64,000 bases of DNA from the IMG/VR virus record IMGVR_UViG_3300042542_003748, positions 1 through 64,000 of that record; one strand, given 5' to 3'. The number at the start of each line of letters is the position of its first letter. Positions within the stretch are counted from its first letter, which is position 1. The position numbers were made by a program, and so were the translations under genes. Of the stretch, positions 31,244 to 40,256 are shown piece after piece. The notes below the pieces were generated by a model, which searched no databases, was not told the origin of the DNA, and saw only the letters and a list, made by a program, of their open reading frames with translations. Source of the stretch: a virus.

Positions 31244-33157
31244 ATGAAACTACAAGAACAAATAAATAGAATACACGAAATGATGGGACTTCTTACTGAA
31301 GTATATAATCCTAATGAGGTTCGGTACAAATATGTCGATGAAAAAAAAATAGTTACGTCAGAAAAATTTGACGAATTGAAAAATACATTCAAGGAATACC
31401 AACAATTCATATGGATTTTGAAAAAATTAGAATCAAATTGTATTTCGTATAATAAAATACCTGATTTTGTGGAATATTTCAAAATTTTCGATAAACATAA
31501 AAAAAATTTTCCAATAAAAGATTTAGGTCAGATAAAAACTTGTTCAGATGTCAAAAATTTTATTTCAATATCAAATGAATTAATTGATAAAATTTCATTT
31601 GAAGATGAACATTTTATAAATTTTTCTGATATCAAAAAACTAAATGAAAATTTTATTGAATATATGGGTGTCCATAGTGGATATCAAGTTTTTGTAATTC
31701 CTCATCTTGACTATAATCTTGAGTACGAATACATGTATGAACCTATGTACAAAGCATACAAGAATATATTGGGGGATTGTGAAAATCGTAATAGGAATAA
31801 TTATGTTAGATTTTGTACATTAACAAATAAACGAAAATTTGTAGACTACATAAATAAAGATTATCTTGTTGTTTTCCATCAAAAAAATAATCCTGAAACT
31901 CCCATACAAATTAGCCCCTTTTATGACTCAGAGTGTAAAAACAAAAATAATAAATTCGATGAATTTTCAGATACTTGTGAACAACTAATGAAAATAGCAA
32001 GAGATTTAGCACCAAAAGCTCAAAATAATTTTCTTGAAAAGTTATCGAAAAAAGAAGAGGAAAAAGAATTGGAAAAAAGAAAAAAAGAAGAGGAGGAAAG
32101 AAAAAAAGAAGAGGAGGAAAGATTGGCTTGGACTGAAAACATAACACAAGCAAAAATAGATGAATTAGAAAGTATTTATGCTCCCTCAATAGTGGATTAC
32201 GGATTGTTTGAAAAAATGGTAAAATTGTATCCAAATTATGAAAAATTGAGTTGGTTATTGAAAAGAATGGAATTAGGTTGTATTTCATATTATGATGTTG
32301 AAAATTATATTGAATATTTCACAACCTTTGAAAATAAAAGAGACCTCTATCCAATCAAAAATTTAAAAAATATTAAAATTTGTGATGATGTTTATGAATT
32401 TGTTAGGACATCCAAAAATTTGAAGAATTCAAATTTGAACGAACAAATAAATAGAATACACGAAATGATGGGAATATCCAAGGATGTTTTGACTGAAGGA
32501 AGATATAGTCAAACCATATTACAGATTTGGAGAGATATAAAAAGAGAGTTAATGGATTTCATCAGGGATGAAGAATCAACAGAACTTGAATGGGAGGAAG
32601 AATATTTCCAAGAAGAATTCGACTATGAAGATTTTATGGATGATGAAGAATATGATGACGAAGAGGAGGAAGAACAGTATTCAACAACTACTTTTACTGT
32701 GAGGCTTACAGCTATAACTGAAGATATACGCACACCATATGATATTCATGCTGAACAAAAGTGGGACGATGAAGATAGCATAGATGTTGTTAATTTACAG
32801 ATTTATATTGATACGAATTTCAAGATGGAGAATCTCAATAAATTGTTTGCTGAGTTAAAAGATGTATTAAGACACGAAATAGAACATTTATATCAATCTG
32901 AGAATCCATATAAAAAGGTCGAAGAAATACCCACCGATACATTTGCCGAAGAAGTATTAACACCAAAAGAAAAGGATGCTTATTTACAAGGTTTTTATAC
33001 TCAGGCAAAAACAAGGAAAATGAAAATGGATGATATTATCGATGAATGGGCGGATGAAAGAGAAGAATTATTCAGTTCAATTGAGGAAAAAGAATATGTG
33101 AAAAAAGAATTGATTAAACACGGAAAGAAATTATTACCACAAGCAAAATGGAGATAA
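31244..33157 (+). CDS. Tagged fusion: repeated domain plus metallopeptidase-like domain
   Basis: 637 residues. Tag at 1-15 (MKLQEQINRIHEMMG). Residues about 25-120 and 305-395 are two copies of one domain (shared ILKKLESNCISY/LLKRMELGCISY and FPIKDL/YPIKNL), joined by a long Glu/Lys helix. At about 397 a second tag-like peptide appears inside the protein (NEQINRIHEMMG), followed by an acidic stretch and an HEIEH zincin-like domain resembling the protein at 23215. It reads as two tagged genes fused. Confidence 0.72.
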   Translation: MKLQEQINRIHEMMGLLTEVYNPNEVRYKYVDEKKIVTSEKFDELKNTFKEYQQFIWILKKLESNCISYNKIPDFVEYFKIFDKHKKNFPIKDLGQIKTCSDVKNFISISNELIDKISFEDEHFINFSDIKKLNENFIEYMGVHSGYQVFVIPHLDYNLEYEYMYEPMYKAYKNILGDCENRNRNNYVRFCTLTNKRKFVDYINKDYLVVFHQKNNPETPIQISPFYDSECKNKNNKFDEFSDTCEQLMKIARDLAPKAQNNFLEKLSKKEEEKELEKRKKEEEERKKEEEERLAWTENITQAKIDELESIYAPSIVDYGLFEKMVKLYPNYEKLSWLLKRMELGCISYYDVENYIEYFTTFENKRDLYPIKNLKNIKICDDVYEFVRTSKNLKNSNLNEQINRIHEMMGISKDVLTEGRYSQTILQIWRDIKRELMDFIRDEESTELEWEEEYFQEEFDYEDFMDDEEYDDEEEEEQYSTTTFTVRLTAITEDIRTPYDIHAEQKWDDEDSIDVVNLQIYIDTNFKMENLNKLFAELKDVLRHEIEHLYQSENPYKKVEEIPTDTFAEEVLTPKEKDAYLQGFYTQAKTRKMKMDDIIDEWADEREELFSSIEEKEYVKKELIKHGKKLLPQAKWR

Positions 33158-34551
33158 GAAATATAATAAAAAGAATACTCAAAGAATCCCATGCAGAAAA
33201 AGTTCAAAAAACTTTGGACAAGTATGGATTAGTTACCACATTAAAAATGTTTGGTAATGATATCAATAGATTGTCTAATATGTTACATATGACAGAAAAA
33301 GAATTATTAGAAAAATATAATCCTTTCGAAACAATTTTTACTGATGAAGAATTCGAAAATTCGTTATTTGACACAATGTCTTGGATGAGAGAAAGACCTG
33401 GTACATTTTATCCTAGATTGAAAAATAATCCAATGGATAATGTTATTGAATTTATTATTGATGTTACAATTGATGATTTCCATTCCAAATTAGTTAATTT
33501 TGAAACAACAGAATGGATAATACCTGATACACCAAAATTATTGTATTTGAAATTTGGAGATTTGTTAAAAAACAATAGTTTCTTCAAAAACTTGTATAAA
33601 CAATACAGAACAAATACAGAAAAATTGGATGAAGAAATGTCTGAGTATGCAAGAACCTTGAAAAATGCAAGACAACAAGGTGCAGGTCTAAGATTTCCAA
33701 AGTCAGCAATCAAAGCTAACCCCAATCGATTTAGACCCTATAATAGAGAAGAAATTGATGAAGCTGACCCCAAAGTTGGTACTGGTAAAAAACCTGAAGG
33801 TTCTAGTAGAAGGTTATATACTGACGAAAATCCAAAAGATACAGTTTCAGTTAAGTTTAGAACCAAAGAGGATATTGTTGATACCTTGAACAAAGAAAGT
33901 TTCAAATCAAAACCTCACAAAAGACAATCTCAAATCATTAATCTTATTCATCAAAGGGTGAGAGCTGCTTATCAAAATGCCAAAGACCCTGAGACAAAGA
34001 AAAGATTGAAAAGAGCTTATGATTATATCGAAACACAAAAAGAAAAATCAAAACAAAAGACAATAAGATTACAAAAAGAAGGTTTACACGATACATTTTG
34101 GGAAAATGATGAAGGTGATAGAATTACTCTTATTGATTTATTAGACGCGACTAAAGATATTCCAATTAAAAAGATACCAGTAGAAAAGTTAAAGTCAAAA
34201 CTATTATCATGGGATGGTGATGAAGATGAAATAAAAAAAATAGATAAGGCCGATTTACAATATCCAATACTAATATTTGTTGAAGACGATGGTTCATTTA
34301 TATCAATCATAGATGGTCACCACAGAGCACAAAAAGCAATAAGAAAAGGGTTAGAAACAATCAAAGCAAAGATAATACCAATCAATTCACTTCCTAAAAA
34401 TATTAGAAAAGTATTCAGTCATATGGGAAAACAAGGGGAAATCAGAGAGGGTGAATTAACAGAAAAATGTTGGCCTGATTATACTCAAAAAGGAATGAAA
34501 ACAATGTTTGGTAAAAGATATCCTAATTGCGTTAAAAAGACAAAGAAATGA
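33148..34551 (+). CDS. Tagged protein, type C, with ParB-like motif and KGMKTMFGKRYPNC tail
   Basis: 467 residues. Tag MEIRNIIKRILKE (L11-K12-E13), then a helix block (VQKTLDKYGLVTTLKMFG) shared with the 36561 protein. A helical centre with KRQSQIINLIHQRVRAAY, and a ParB-like segment: PILIFVEDDGSFISIIDGHH followed by RAQKAIRKG (DGHHR). It ends in KGMKTMFGKRYPNCVKK, a basic Cys-containing motif known to me from other aquatic phage proteins. Overlaps the previous gene by 10 bp and the next by 4. Confidence 0.72.
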   Translation: MEIRNIIKRILKESHAEKVQKTLDKYGLVTTLKMFGNDINRLSNMLHMTEKELLEKYNPFETIFTDEEFENSLFDTMSWMRERPGTFYPRLKNNPMDNVIEFIIDVTIDDFHSKLVNFETTEWIIPDTPKLLYLKFGDLLKNNSFFKNLYKQYRTNTEKLDEEMSEYARTLKNARQQGAGLRFPKSAIKANPNRFRPYNREEIDEADPKVGTGKKPEGSSRRLYTDENPKDTVSVKFRTKEDIVDTLNKESFKSKPHKRQSQIINLIHQRVRAAYQNAKDPETKKRLKRAYDYIETQKEKSKQKTIRLQKEGLHDTFWENDEGDRITLIDLLDATKDIPIKKIPVEKLKSKLLSWDGDEDEIKKIDKADLQYPILIFVEDDGSFISIIDGHHRAQKAIRKGLETIKAKIIPINSLPKNIRKVFSHMGKQGEIREGELTEKCWPDYTQKGMKTMFGKRYPNCVKKTKK

Positions 34552-34865
34552 AATTAGAACAAACCATAAGAAGAATATTGAGGGAAGAAACTCAAAAGGA
34601 TTTATCACCAATCCTTGAAAATCTGTTAAATAAACTATTAGTTAAACATAATAAAGATATTTTATGTGGTGTTGAGGTTGTACAATCTGTTGATGGAGAA
34701 AGTTATGAAGTAACATTTACATTCATCGTTCATAGAGGTAAAGTATCGTTTTATGCCAAAGAAAAACACGATTCAATAATGAACGAAGCTTGGGATTTGG
34801 TTTACGATTTTACCAACCAAACAATAGTTATGAAATCAAAATATGTAAGAACCTGTAATGAATAA
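34548..34865 (+). CDS. Tagged protein, type C, small beta-rich body
   Basis: 105 residues. Tag MKLEQTIRRILREE (L11-R12-E13). Body: NKLLVKHNKDILCGVEVVQS, EVTFTFIVHRGKVSFYAKEK. Possibly an alpha/beta fold; no family known. The stop/start junction with the upstream gene is duplicated at 35230. Confidence 0.65.
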   Translation: MKLEQTIRRILREETQKDLSPILENLLNKLLVKHNKDILCGVEVVQSVDGESYEVTFTFIVHRGKVSFYAKEKHDSIMNEAWDLVYDFTNQTIVMKSKYVRTCNE

Positions 34866-35241
34866 TATACAACAAACCATAAAAAGAATATTGAGGGAAG
34901 AATATACTGATATTGGTGAAAGAACCAAAATGGAAAGGTATATATCAAAACAAGTGGAAACAGATTTACCTGAAACAATCAAAAACGACAATTATTATGG
35001 TGTTGTTGTTGATATTTATGACACTGATTATGGAAAAGTTTGTAGGATTTCAGTTTTATTCAAAAGACCTTTTACTGAGAATGAAGCTGATGAAGTCCAT
35101 AATAAAAGAAGAGAAATACAAAAAACAATTAGAGATTTAGTACAAGATTTTTTCAAAGGTGGTATATCTATGGGTGTTTCTACCTTAGATTCTTATAACG
35201 ATACTTCTTGGTATTATGAATCAAAAAAGACAAAGAAATGA
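34858..35241 (+). CDS. Tagged protein, type C, small alpha/beta body
   Basis: 127 residues. Tag NNIQQTIKRILREE (L12-R13-E14). Body YYGVVVDIYDTDYGKVCRIS, then a helix. The body resembles the preceding one in layout (ligand-free alpha/beta). Ends in KKTKK like the gene at 33148, the same end codons before the next tag. Eight bases overlap with the previous gene, 4 with the next. Confidence 0.65.
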   Translation: MNNIQQTIKRILREEYTDIGERTKMERYISKQVETDLPETIKNDNYYGVVVDIYDTDYGKVCRISVLFKRPFTENEADEVHNKRREIQKTIRDLVQDFFKGGISMGVSTLDSYNDTSWYYESKKTKK

Positions 35242-36185
35242 ACCTAAAACAAACAATAAGAAGAATATTGAGGGAACAAACTGAATCAGGTGGTGGTATT
35301 TTTTATCACAACTCAGATTATGATATCAATTCATTTAACACCCAAATCAATAAAGACAAGAGAACTAACTATCTTTTCTTCAGTAATGAACCAAACACAT
35401 TTATCGACAGGAAATATACATATAAAGTTAAATTACAATTTGACCCCAACAAAATATTCAACACCTTCAAACATATTAATGATTATGGTATAAAATATAC
35501 CTTGGAAGATTATAAAGATGAAGTATTAGAATTGTTTGAAGACAACCTAAGTTACTTTCTAAATGAATGGGAAAAAACTGGTGTGGATAGCATAAATGAA
35601 GTAATGGAATATTATATTGATGCTGGTGGAGATGAAGATGATATGGTGGGATTATTATATTATTTTTTAACCAAGTTCAATGATTCTTGGGCAATCTTGG
35701 AAACAGATAAGTTTTTAGATTTCATAGAGTCAAAAGGTTTTAATGGTTTTGTAACACACGAAGAAGGATTGATTAATATTGCTTGTAAAGATTTCAAATC
35801 AATAGAAATACTTGGAAAGAAAGAAATGTGGTCAGATGATGGCGAAGGCGTGAAATCATTAAAAGAAGATTCAAACAGAAAACTATTAGCATTCCAAAAA
35901 CTAATTGATAAATCTATAGATGGTATGAAAAAGGACTGTGAATTAGATAGTATAGATGATAGGAACATATCCATAGATACTTGTGATTTTTTAGAAGCAT
36001 TAGTAGAAGCAAAAGTTGTAGATATTACGAGTGACAACACAATTCAAATTGTAATAAAATACTCATATCTTAGATATATTGACGAAAATCAATTTATATA
36101 TGAGCTGAAACACGAATTGAAAAAATATGGTAATGTTAAAATAGATGTTATTGACTCAATCAACATACATAATAGACAATGGTAA
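35238..36185 (+). CDS. Tagged protein, type C, possible ADP-ribosyltransferase-like body
   Basis: 315 residues. Tag MNLKQTIRRILRE (L11-R12-E13), then FYHNSDYDINSFN, NYLFFSNEPNTFIDRKYTYK, and FIESKGFNGFVTHEEGLINI. The order YH-x-S, a Ser/Thr-rich strand and a later Tyr recalls the ART (ADP-ribosyltransferase) scaffold, as seen in many small phage ART proteins, but the catalytic Glu is not clearly placed. T4 Alt, an ART packaged in the capsid, is the interesting precedent. C-terminal 110 residues are a separate alpha/beta part. Confidence 0.55.
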   Translation: MNLKQTIRRILREQTESGGGIFYHNSDYDINSFNTQINKDKRTNYLFFSNEPNTFIDRKYTYKVKLQFDPNKIFNTFKHINDYGIKYTLEDYKDEVLELFEDNLSYFLNEWEKTGVDSINEVMEYYIDAGGDEDDMVGLLYYFLTKFNDSWAILETDKFLDFIESKGFNGFVTHEEGLINIACKDFKSIEILGKKEMWSDDGEGVKSLKEDSNRKLLAFQKLIDKSIDGMKKDCELDSIDDRNISIDTCDFLEALVEAKVVDITSDNTIQIVIKYSYLRYIDENQFIYELKHELKKYGNVKIDVIDSINIHNRQW

Positions 36186-36186
36186 T

Positions 36187-36564
36187 ATGAACTTACAAGA
36201 ACAATTAAATAGAATACAAGAAATGATGGGGATTGATTATAAATTAATTCCAACTGATGAACTCAGAAGACCAAATGGTTCAGTAGGGACACAAGGATTT
36301 ACTCCTGAATCAATGGTTAGTTTATTAAAGCATATATCAAATGAAGAAAATTTTGACTTACCCAATTTTAATTCATTTAAAGATTTGATACTCAAATTAA
36401 GAGAAATGCCAGAAATTATTGAATCAATATACAAATATGTTAAATCTGACCCAGTATTATTAATTAAATTACCTGATGATACTTATCATTTAAAAGATGG
36501 AAATCATAGAGCAAACCTATTAAATTTGTTAAATGTTGATAAAATACCTGCAATTGTAAAATGA
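36187..36564 (+). CDS. Tagged protein, type D, with ParB-like DGNHR
   Basis: 125 residues from the ATG at 36187, giving tag MNLQEQLNRIQEMMG (I10-Q11-E12); a longer start at 36145 lies in the upstream gene. Body: VGTQGFTPESMVSLLKHI, then LIKLPDDTYHLKDGNHRANL with the DGNHR motif, a small ParB/sulfiredoxin-like domain. The tag DNA is almost identical to that of the next gene. ATGA overlap follows. Confidence 0.7.
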   Translation: MNLQEQLNRIQEMMGIDYKLIPTDELRRPNGSVGTQGFTPESMVSLLKHISNEENFDLPNFNSFKDLILKLREMPEIIESIYKYVKSDPVLLIKLPDDTYHLKDGNHRANLLNLLNVDKIPAIVK

Positions 36565-37052
36565 ACCTACAAGAACAATTAAATAGAATACAAGAAATGA
36601 TGGGGGTAAATGAATCAATATCACCCAAAGATAAAATGATTAATCTAATTGAAAAAAAAGGATTAATCGAATCTATCAAATTATTTGGTGTTAATAATGT
36701 TGCCAAAACACTTGACACCACACCAATTGATTTGGCCAAAGATTTCTTCATTGATAAAGAGTTCTCAATAAAAGATTTTGAAATTAAAACTGGTGGATAT
36801 GATTTTAATTTTATGATTACAGATATTGATTGGGGAATGAATGATACTTGGGCTGTATATGTAAAAATATTAAAGGGTGAAGTTACACTAATTTTAATTG
36901 ATGGTGAAACATATGACTTATGGGACTCTGATTTGTGGGAAAAAGATTTTTGGTGGGAAATACAAAGTGAAATAGATGATATTATTTATGATATTGTTGT
37001 ACCATTTACACCAATGAAAATAGATTTAGATATAAATCATAATTTGAGATAG
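36561..37052 (+). CDS. Tagged protein, type D
   Basis: 163 residues. Tag MNLQEQLNRIQEMMG (I10-Q11-E12), then an HTH-like segment LIEKKGLIESIKLFGVNNVA, LDTTPIDLAKDFF, shared with 33148 and the - strand genes at 37053 and 38389, then an acidic, Trp-rich body. Convergent with the - strand block; the next stop lies one base away. Confidence 0.65.
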   Translation: MNLQEQLNRIQEMMGVNESISPKDKMINLIEKKGLIESIKLFGVNNVAKTLDTTPIDLAKDFFIDKEFSIKDFEIKTGGYDFNFMITDIDWGMNDTWAVYVKILKGEVTLILIDGETYDLWDSDLWEKDFWWEIQSEIDDIIYDIVVPFTPMKIDLDINHNLR

Positions 37053-37619
37053 TTACAATTCCCTCTCCTTAAAATCCTCTAAACTTTTTACAATAATATC
37101 ATATGTTTTTGGAATATAGATTTCCCTAAACCAATCCATCAATTCATTAGCATTTTCAAATGATTTAGGACAATCGAATTCGTGTAAATAATCATTAATA
37201 GTTTCAAACTCTTTTTTATCCTCAGGTGAGTAAATTGGAGTTACTTCAACATTAAACATATCAATAGGTGTATTATTACCATCCCAATATGGTGTAGCAG
37301 CAATAGTTAATCTATAATAGTTTTCATCATCCTTAAACCTACAATTCCATTCAACTATACCCTCTAATCCAGAATAATGTAATTCACAAGTTTTGTATTC
37401 TCTATTTTGATTAACCAAATCTCTAAGTAAATCACCAACAACAATTTCGTTTTCACTATGGAATGTATCTCCTTTGATTGGTAATCCACTAAGTTCAGCT
37501 AATTTCAACTTATTCATACCTGTCATTCTGGCAGTATCAGTGAACCCATGTTTTTCAATACCCATTCTTAATTTTTGGGCAAACTTATCCATTTGATTTT
37601 CTGTAATTACTATTTTCAT
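37053..37619 (-). CDS. Tagged protein, type B, paralog of 38389
   Basis: 188 residues. Type B start (MKIVITENQMDKFAQKLRMG), which lacks a clear (I/L)-X-E site. HTH-like segment GFTDTARMTGMNKLKLAELS, then a beta-rich body (CELHYSGLEGIVEWNCRFKD, YRLTIAATPYWDGN) closely matching the gene at 38389. Function unknown. Confidence 0.65.
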   Translation of the reverse strand: MKIVITENQMDKFAQKLRMGIEKHGFTDTARMTGMNKLKLAELSGLPIKGDTFHSENEIVVGDLLRDLVNQNREYKTCELHYSGLEGIVEWNCRFKDDENYYRLTIAATPYWDGNNTPIDMFNVEVTPIYSPEDKKEFETINDYLHEFDCPKSFENANELMDWFREIYIPKTYDIIVKSLEDFKEREL

Positions 37620-38392
37620 TAGTCGTAATTTAATACCCCTTGAATATCAACCATTTCTTCGATTTCATTGGGGTCATATTTATTAGATAATGGAGTTCTC
37701 CATATACTCATACTAGAACCAACAAACTTCAAATTACCCAAATCTTCTACTCGAGAATCGGTTAAATCTAACCAATCACCAACATATTCCAAGTTACCCA
37801 AAGTTTCAATTTTACTTTTACTTAAATCAAGATACTTTTCAACCTTTCTCAACTCACCCAATGATTTAATATTTTCGGTAATATCTACATCATTACCTCC
37901 CCAAAGATAACCAATTTCTTTAAGATTACCCAAACTTGTAACCTTTGTGGTCTCCAATCCTTTAATGGTTTTAACAGTTTCCAATTGACCCAAATCTTCC
38001 AATTCAACACAATCTTCAATAGACAATTCACCACCAACTTCTCTAAGATTACCAAGAGATTTTAAATGGTCAGACCCTTTCAAATACACATTACCACCAA
38101 CATATTCCAAATCACCAAGGTCTTCAACAAATGAAAATCTTAAATATAAATCACCATCAATTTTCTTAATCTCACCCAATGATTTAATAAATGCCGTGCT
38201 CAAGTTCAAATCATCAATGATATGAATACCAGTGAAACCTTTAGCTTCCTTGGCCTTCTTATATAGTTTCATAAAGTTAAGATATCTCTCTTCATTAGAA
38301 TCACCAGGTAAAGATTTCAAACTAATCTTGGCCAATTTTCCTTTTGATTCTTTAATCAATCTATGTTGTTCTTCAGTTATTATTATTTTCAT
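37619..38392 (-). CDS. Tagged leucine-rich-like solenoid protein
   Basis: 257 residues. Type B tag MKIIITEEQHRLIKE (I13-K14-E15), a linker with KLYKKAKEAKGFTGIHIIDD, then about seven 20-23 residue repeats of the form LGNLxEVGGxLxLxxS (DLGDLEYVGGNVYL, SLGNLREVGGELSI). It ends with TPLSNKYDPNEI. A solenoid of parallel strands like receptor L domains, probably a binding module. Largest of five paralogs; its start overlaps the upstream stop by 4 bp. Confidence 0.72.
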   Translation of the reverse strand: MKIIITEEQHRLIKESKGKLAKISLKSLPGDSNEERYLNFMKLYKKAKEAKGFTGIHIIDDLNLSTAFIKSLGEIKKIDGDLYLRFSFVEDLGDLEYVGGNVYLKGSDHLKSLGNLREVGGELSIEDCVELEDLGQLETVKTIKGLETTKVTSLGNLKEIGYLWGGNDVDITENIKSLGELRKVEKYLDLSKSKIETLGNLEYVGDWLDLTDSRVEDLGNLKFVGSSMSIWRTPLSNKYDPNEIEEMVDIQGVLNYD

Positions 38393-38964
38393 AATTGTTC
38401 TTTTTTAAATCTATCAAGTAAAGTTTTAATGTAATTATATGTTTTTGGTTTATATTCATTCTCAAACCAATCAACAAATTCACTCACATTTTCAAATGAT
38501 TTAGGACAATCAAACTCTTCATCATATATGTTTATTACATATTCTTCTTTGTCCTCAGGTGAATCAATTGGTGCTATATGAATATTTGTTATAGATACTT
38601 GTGTTTTCTCATAACCCGCCCAATATGGTGTTGCATCAACACCAACATAATAATAATTTTCCTCATCCTTAAATCTACATTCCCACAATAATACTCCATC
38701 AATAAAATATTCAAGATTACAAGTTTTATATTTGTCATCTTTCTTTACCAAATCAGACAACAAATCACTTGCAACAATTTCATTATCATCAGTAAATCTT
38801 GAATCTCTGATATCACCTTTTATAGGAAGATTACTCATTTCAGCAAGCTTCAATTTATTGATACCCATCATTTCACTCGCCTCAATAAAACCTTGGTTGT
38901 CAATTAGTTGTCTAATCTTAGTTGTGAACTTATCAAATTGTTCTTCAGTTATTATTACCTTCAT
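38389..38964 (-). CDS. Tagged protein, type B, paralog of 37053
   Basis: 191 residues, with the same architecture as the gene at 37053: type B start MKVIITEEQFDKFTTK, HTH-like GFIEASEMMGINKLKLAEMS, then CNLEYFIDGVLLWECRFKDE and a conserved EEFDCPKSFENVSEFVDWFE tail. Tandem duplication with a solenoid gene between the copies. Confidence 0.65.
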   Translation of the reverse strand: MKVIITEEQFDKFTTKIRQLIDNQGFIEASEMMGINKLKLAEMSNLPIKGDIRDSRFTDDNEIVASDLLSDLVKKDDKYKTCNLEYFIDGVLLWECRFKDEENYYYVGVDATPYWAGYEKTQVSITNIHIAPIDSPEDKEEYVINIYDEEFDCPKSFENVSEFVDWFENEYKPKTYNYIKTLLDRFKKEQL

Positions 38965-39311
38965 TTATCCATTCTTTTTCTAACCAATCTTTTAATGTAT
39001 TCACCATACTTGTCCATTATGTTGGCGGCCATTGTATCGTGATATTCAAATAATTCCATATTAGTATTTGCACCCATTTCATCAGGTATAGTTTCCCATA
39101 CGACATTACTAATAACCCTTGTAACTAAATAATGAAATGTCGCGGTCTTATCATAAAATCTGTCAATATTTTTAATTACCCTATCAATTGCCTCAGGAAT
39201 ATTAATATATTTAATTCTCCTCCTAAAATAAGGTTTCAATCCATCATAGACATCATCAATCTTATTTAGTTCGTCATATTGAGATTCATTAATTATTATC
39301 CTCATCTTCAA
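38961..39311 (-). CDS. Tagged protein, type B, paralog of 39289
   Basis: 116 residues. Start KMRIIINESQYDELNKIDDV, then YDGLKPYFRRRIKYINIPEA and a helical body with VWETIPDEMGANTNMELFEY. Close paralog of the next gene upstream. The tag has no (I/L)-X-E end. Overlaps both neighbours. Confidence 0.6.
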   Translation of the reverse strand: MKMRIIINESQYDELNKIDDVYDGLKPYFRRRIKYINIPEAIDRVIKNIDRFYDKTATFHYLVTRVISNVVWETIPDEMGANTNMELFEYHDTMAANIMDKYGEYIKRLVRKRMDK

Positions 39312-39687
39312 GCATTTTAAGTAATTTACCCATTATATAACCACGATATTTCTTTTTAACTCTATCTGTCATTTCATTAACATAATCAAATAATCTTTCA
39401 TCTTCACTTCCACCCCACTCATCAGGTATTGTACTCCAAACAACATTATGAATTATATCATCGATATGTCCATCAATACCACGAGGACTTTTCTTAAGAA
39501 CATTCATACGCCCGTGCAAAGCTTCCCTTTGAGAAGGAAAAACTTGCCTAAATCCAATCCTCATATCAATATCGTCCTTTATATCAATATAATCAATCCT
39601 CCTACGATAATATGGGTCTAAACCATCATAGATATCATCAATCTTATTAAGTTCCTTATATTGAGATTCTGTAATTATTAACTTCAT
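39289..39687 (-). CDS. Tagged protein, type B, paralog of 38961
   Basis: 132 residues from the Met at 39687, which restores the type B start MKLIITESQYKELNK; two codons further up is another Met. Shared core YDGLDPYYRRRIDYIDIKDD and VVWSTIPDEWGG. Stop overlaps the downstream start by 23 bp. Function unknown. Confidence 0.6.
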   Translation of the reverse strand: MKLIITESQYKELNKIDDIYDGLDPYYRRRIDYIDIKDDIDMRIGFRQVFPSQREALHGRMNVLKKSPRGIDGHIDDIIHNVVWSTIPDEWGGSEDERLFDYVNEMTDRVKKKYRGYIMGKLLKMLEDEDNN

Positions 39688-40256
39688 AACCATATGTTTC
39701 CTTCAACATTTATTTTACTTCTTAATTCTTTCTCAGTAGTTTTCTTAGAGAGGGATGAATCCATAATATTCAATACATCACCAACATATTTCAATTTTGG
39801 CAAATCCTGAATAAAAGTTTCTCTTAATGATAATGACCCACCAACATATTCCAATTCAGGTAGTTCCTCAGTATCACTTCCTCTTCCTCTAAAATCACCC
39901 CCAACATATCTCAATTTTGGAAAATCAATATCCGAGTTCGCAATATTAACATCACCATCAACTTTAATTAATAAAGGAAATTCAAATCTTTTTCTGTTTG
40001 ACATTTCAAAATCACCTGTAACCTCAACTAAGTATTCACAGAAATCTTTAAGATGTTCGTCATCCTCATATGTTAAACTCAAATCACCAATTACCTTTAT
40101 ACCAACCCAATTCTTAGTGTCCTTGGTCTTGTCAAATAAACTATAAATCTTTGTAATACCACCATCTTGATTCCACATATCTTCAGGTACAGGAAGTAAT
40201 CTACCCTCACCCTCAATCAATAATCTATATTGTTCTTCTGTTATTATTATTTTCAT
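39684..40256 (-). CDS. Tagged solenoid protein, type B
   Basis: 190 residues. Tag MKIIITEEQYRLLIEGE (L13-I14-E15), linker ITKIYSLFDKTKDTKNWVGI, then solenoid repeats (LPELEYVGGSLSLRETFI, LPKLKYVGDVLNI) and the common end SLSKKTTEKELRSKINVEG. The end block and linker are shared by all five paralogs. Confidence 0.7.
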   Translation of the reverse strand: MKIIITEEQYRLLIEGEGRLLPVPEDMWNQDGGITKIYSLFDKTKDTKNWVGIKVIGDLSLTYEDDEHLKDFCEYLVEVTGDFEMSNRKRFEFPLLIKVDGDVNIANSDIDFPKLRYVGGDFRGRGSDTEELPELEYVGGSLSLRETFIQDLPKLKYVGDVLNIMDSSLSKKTTEKELRSKINVEGNIWL

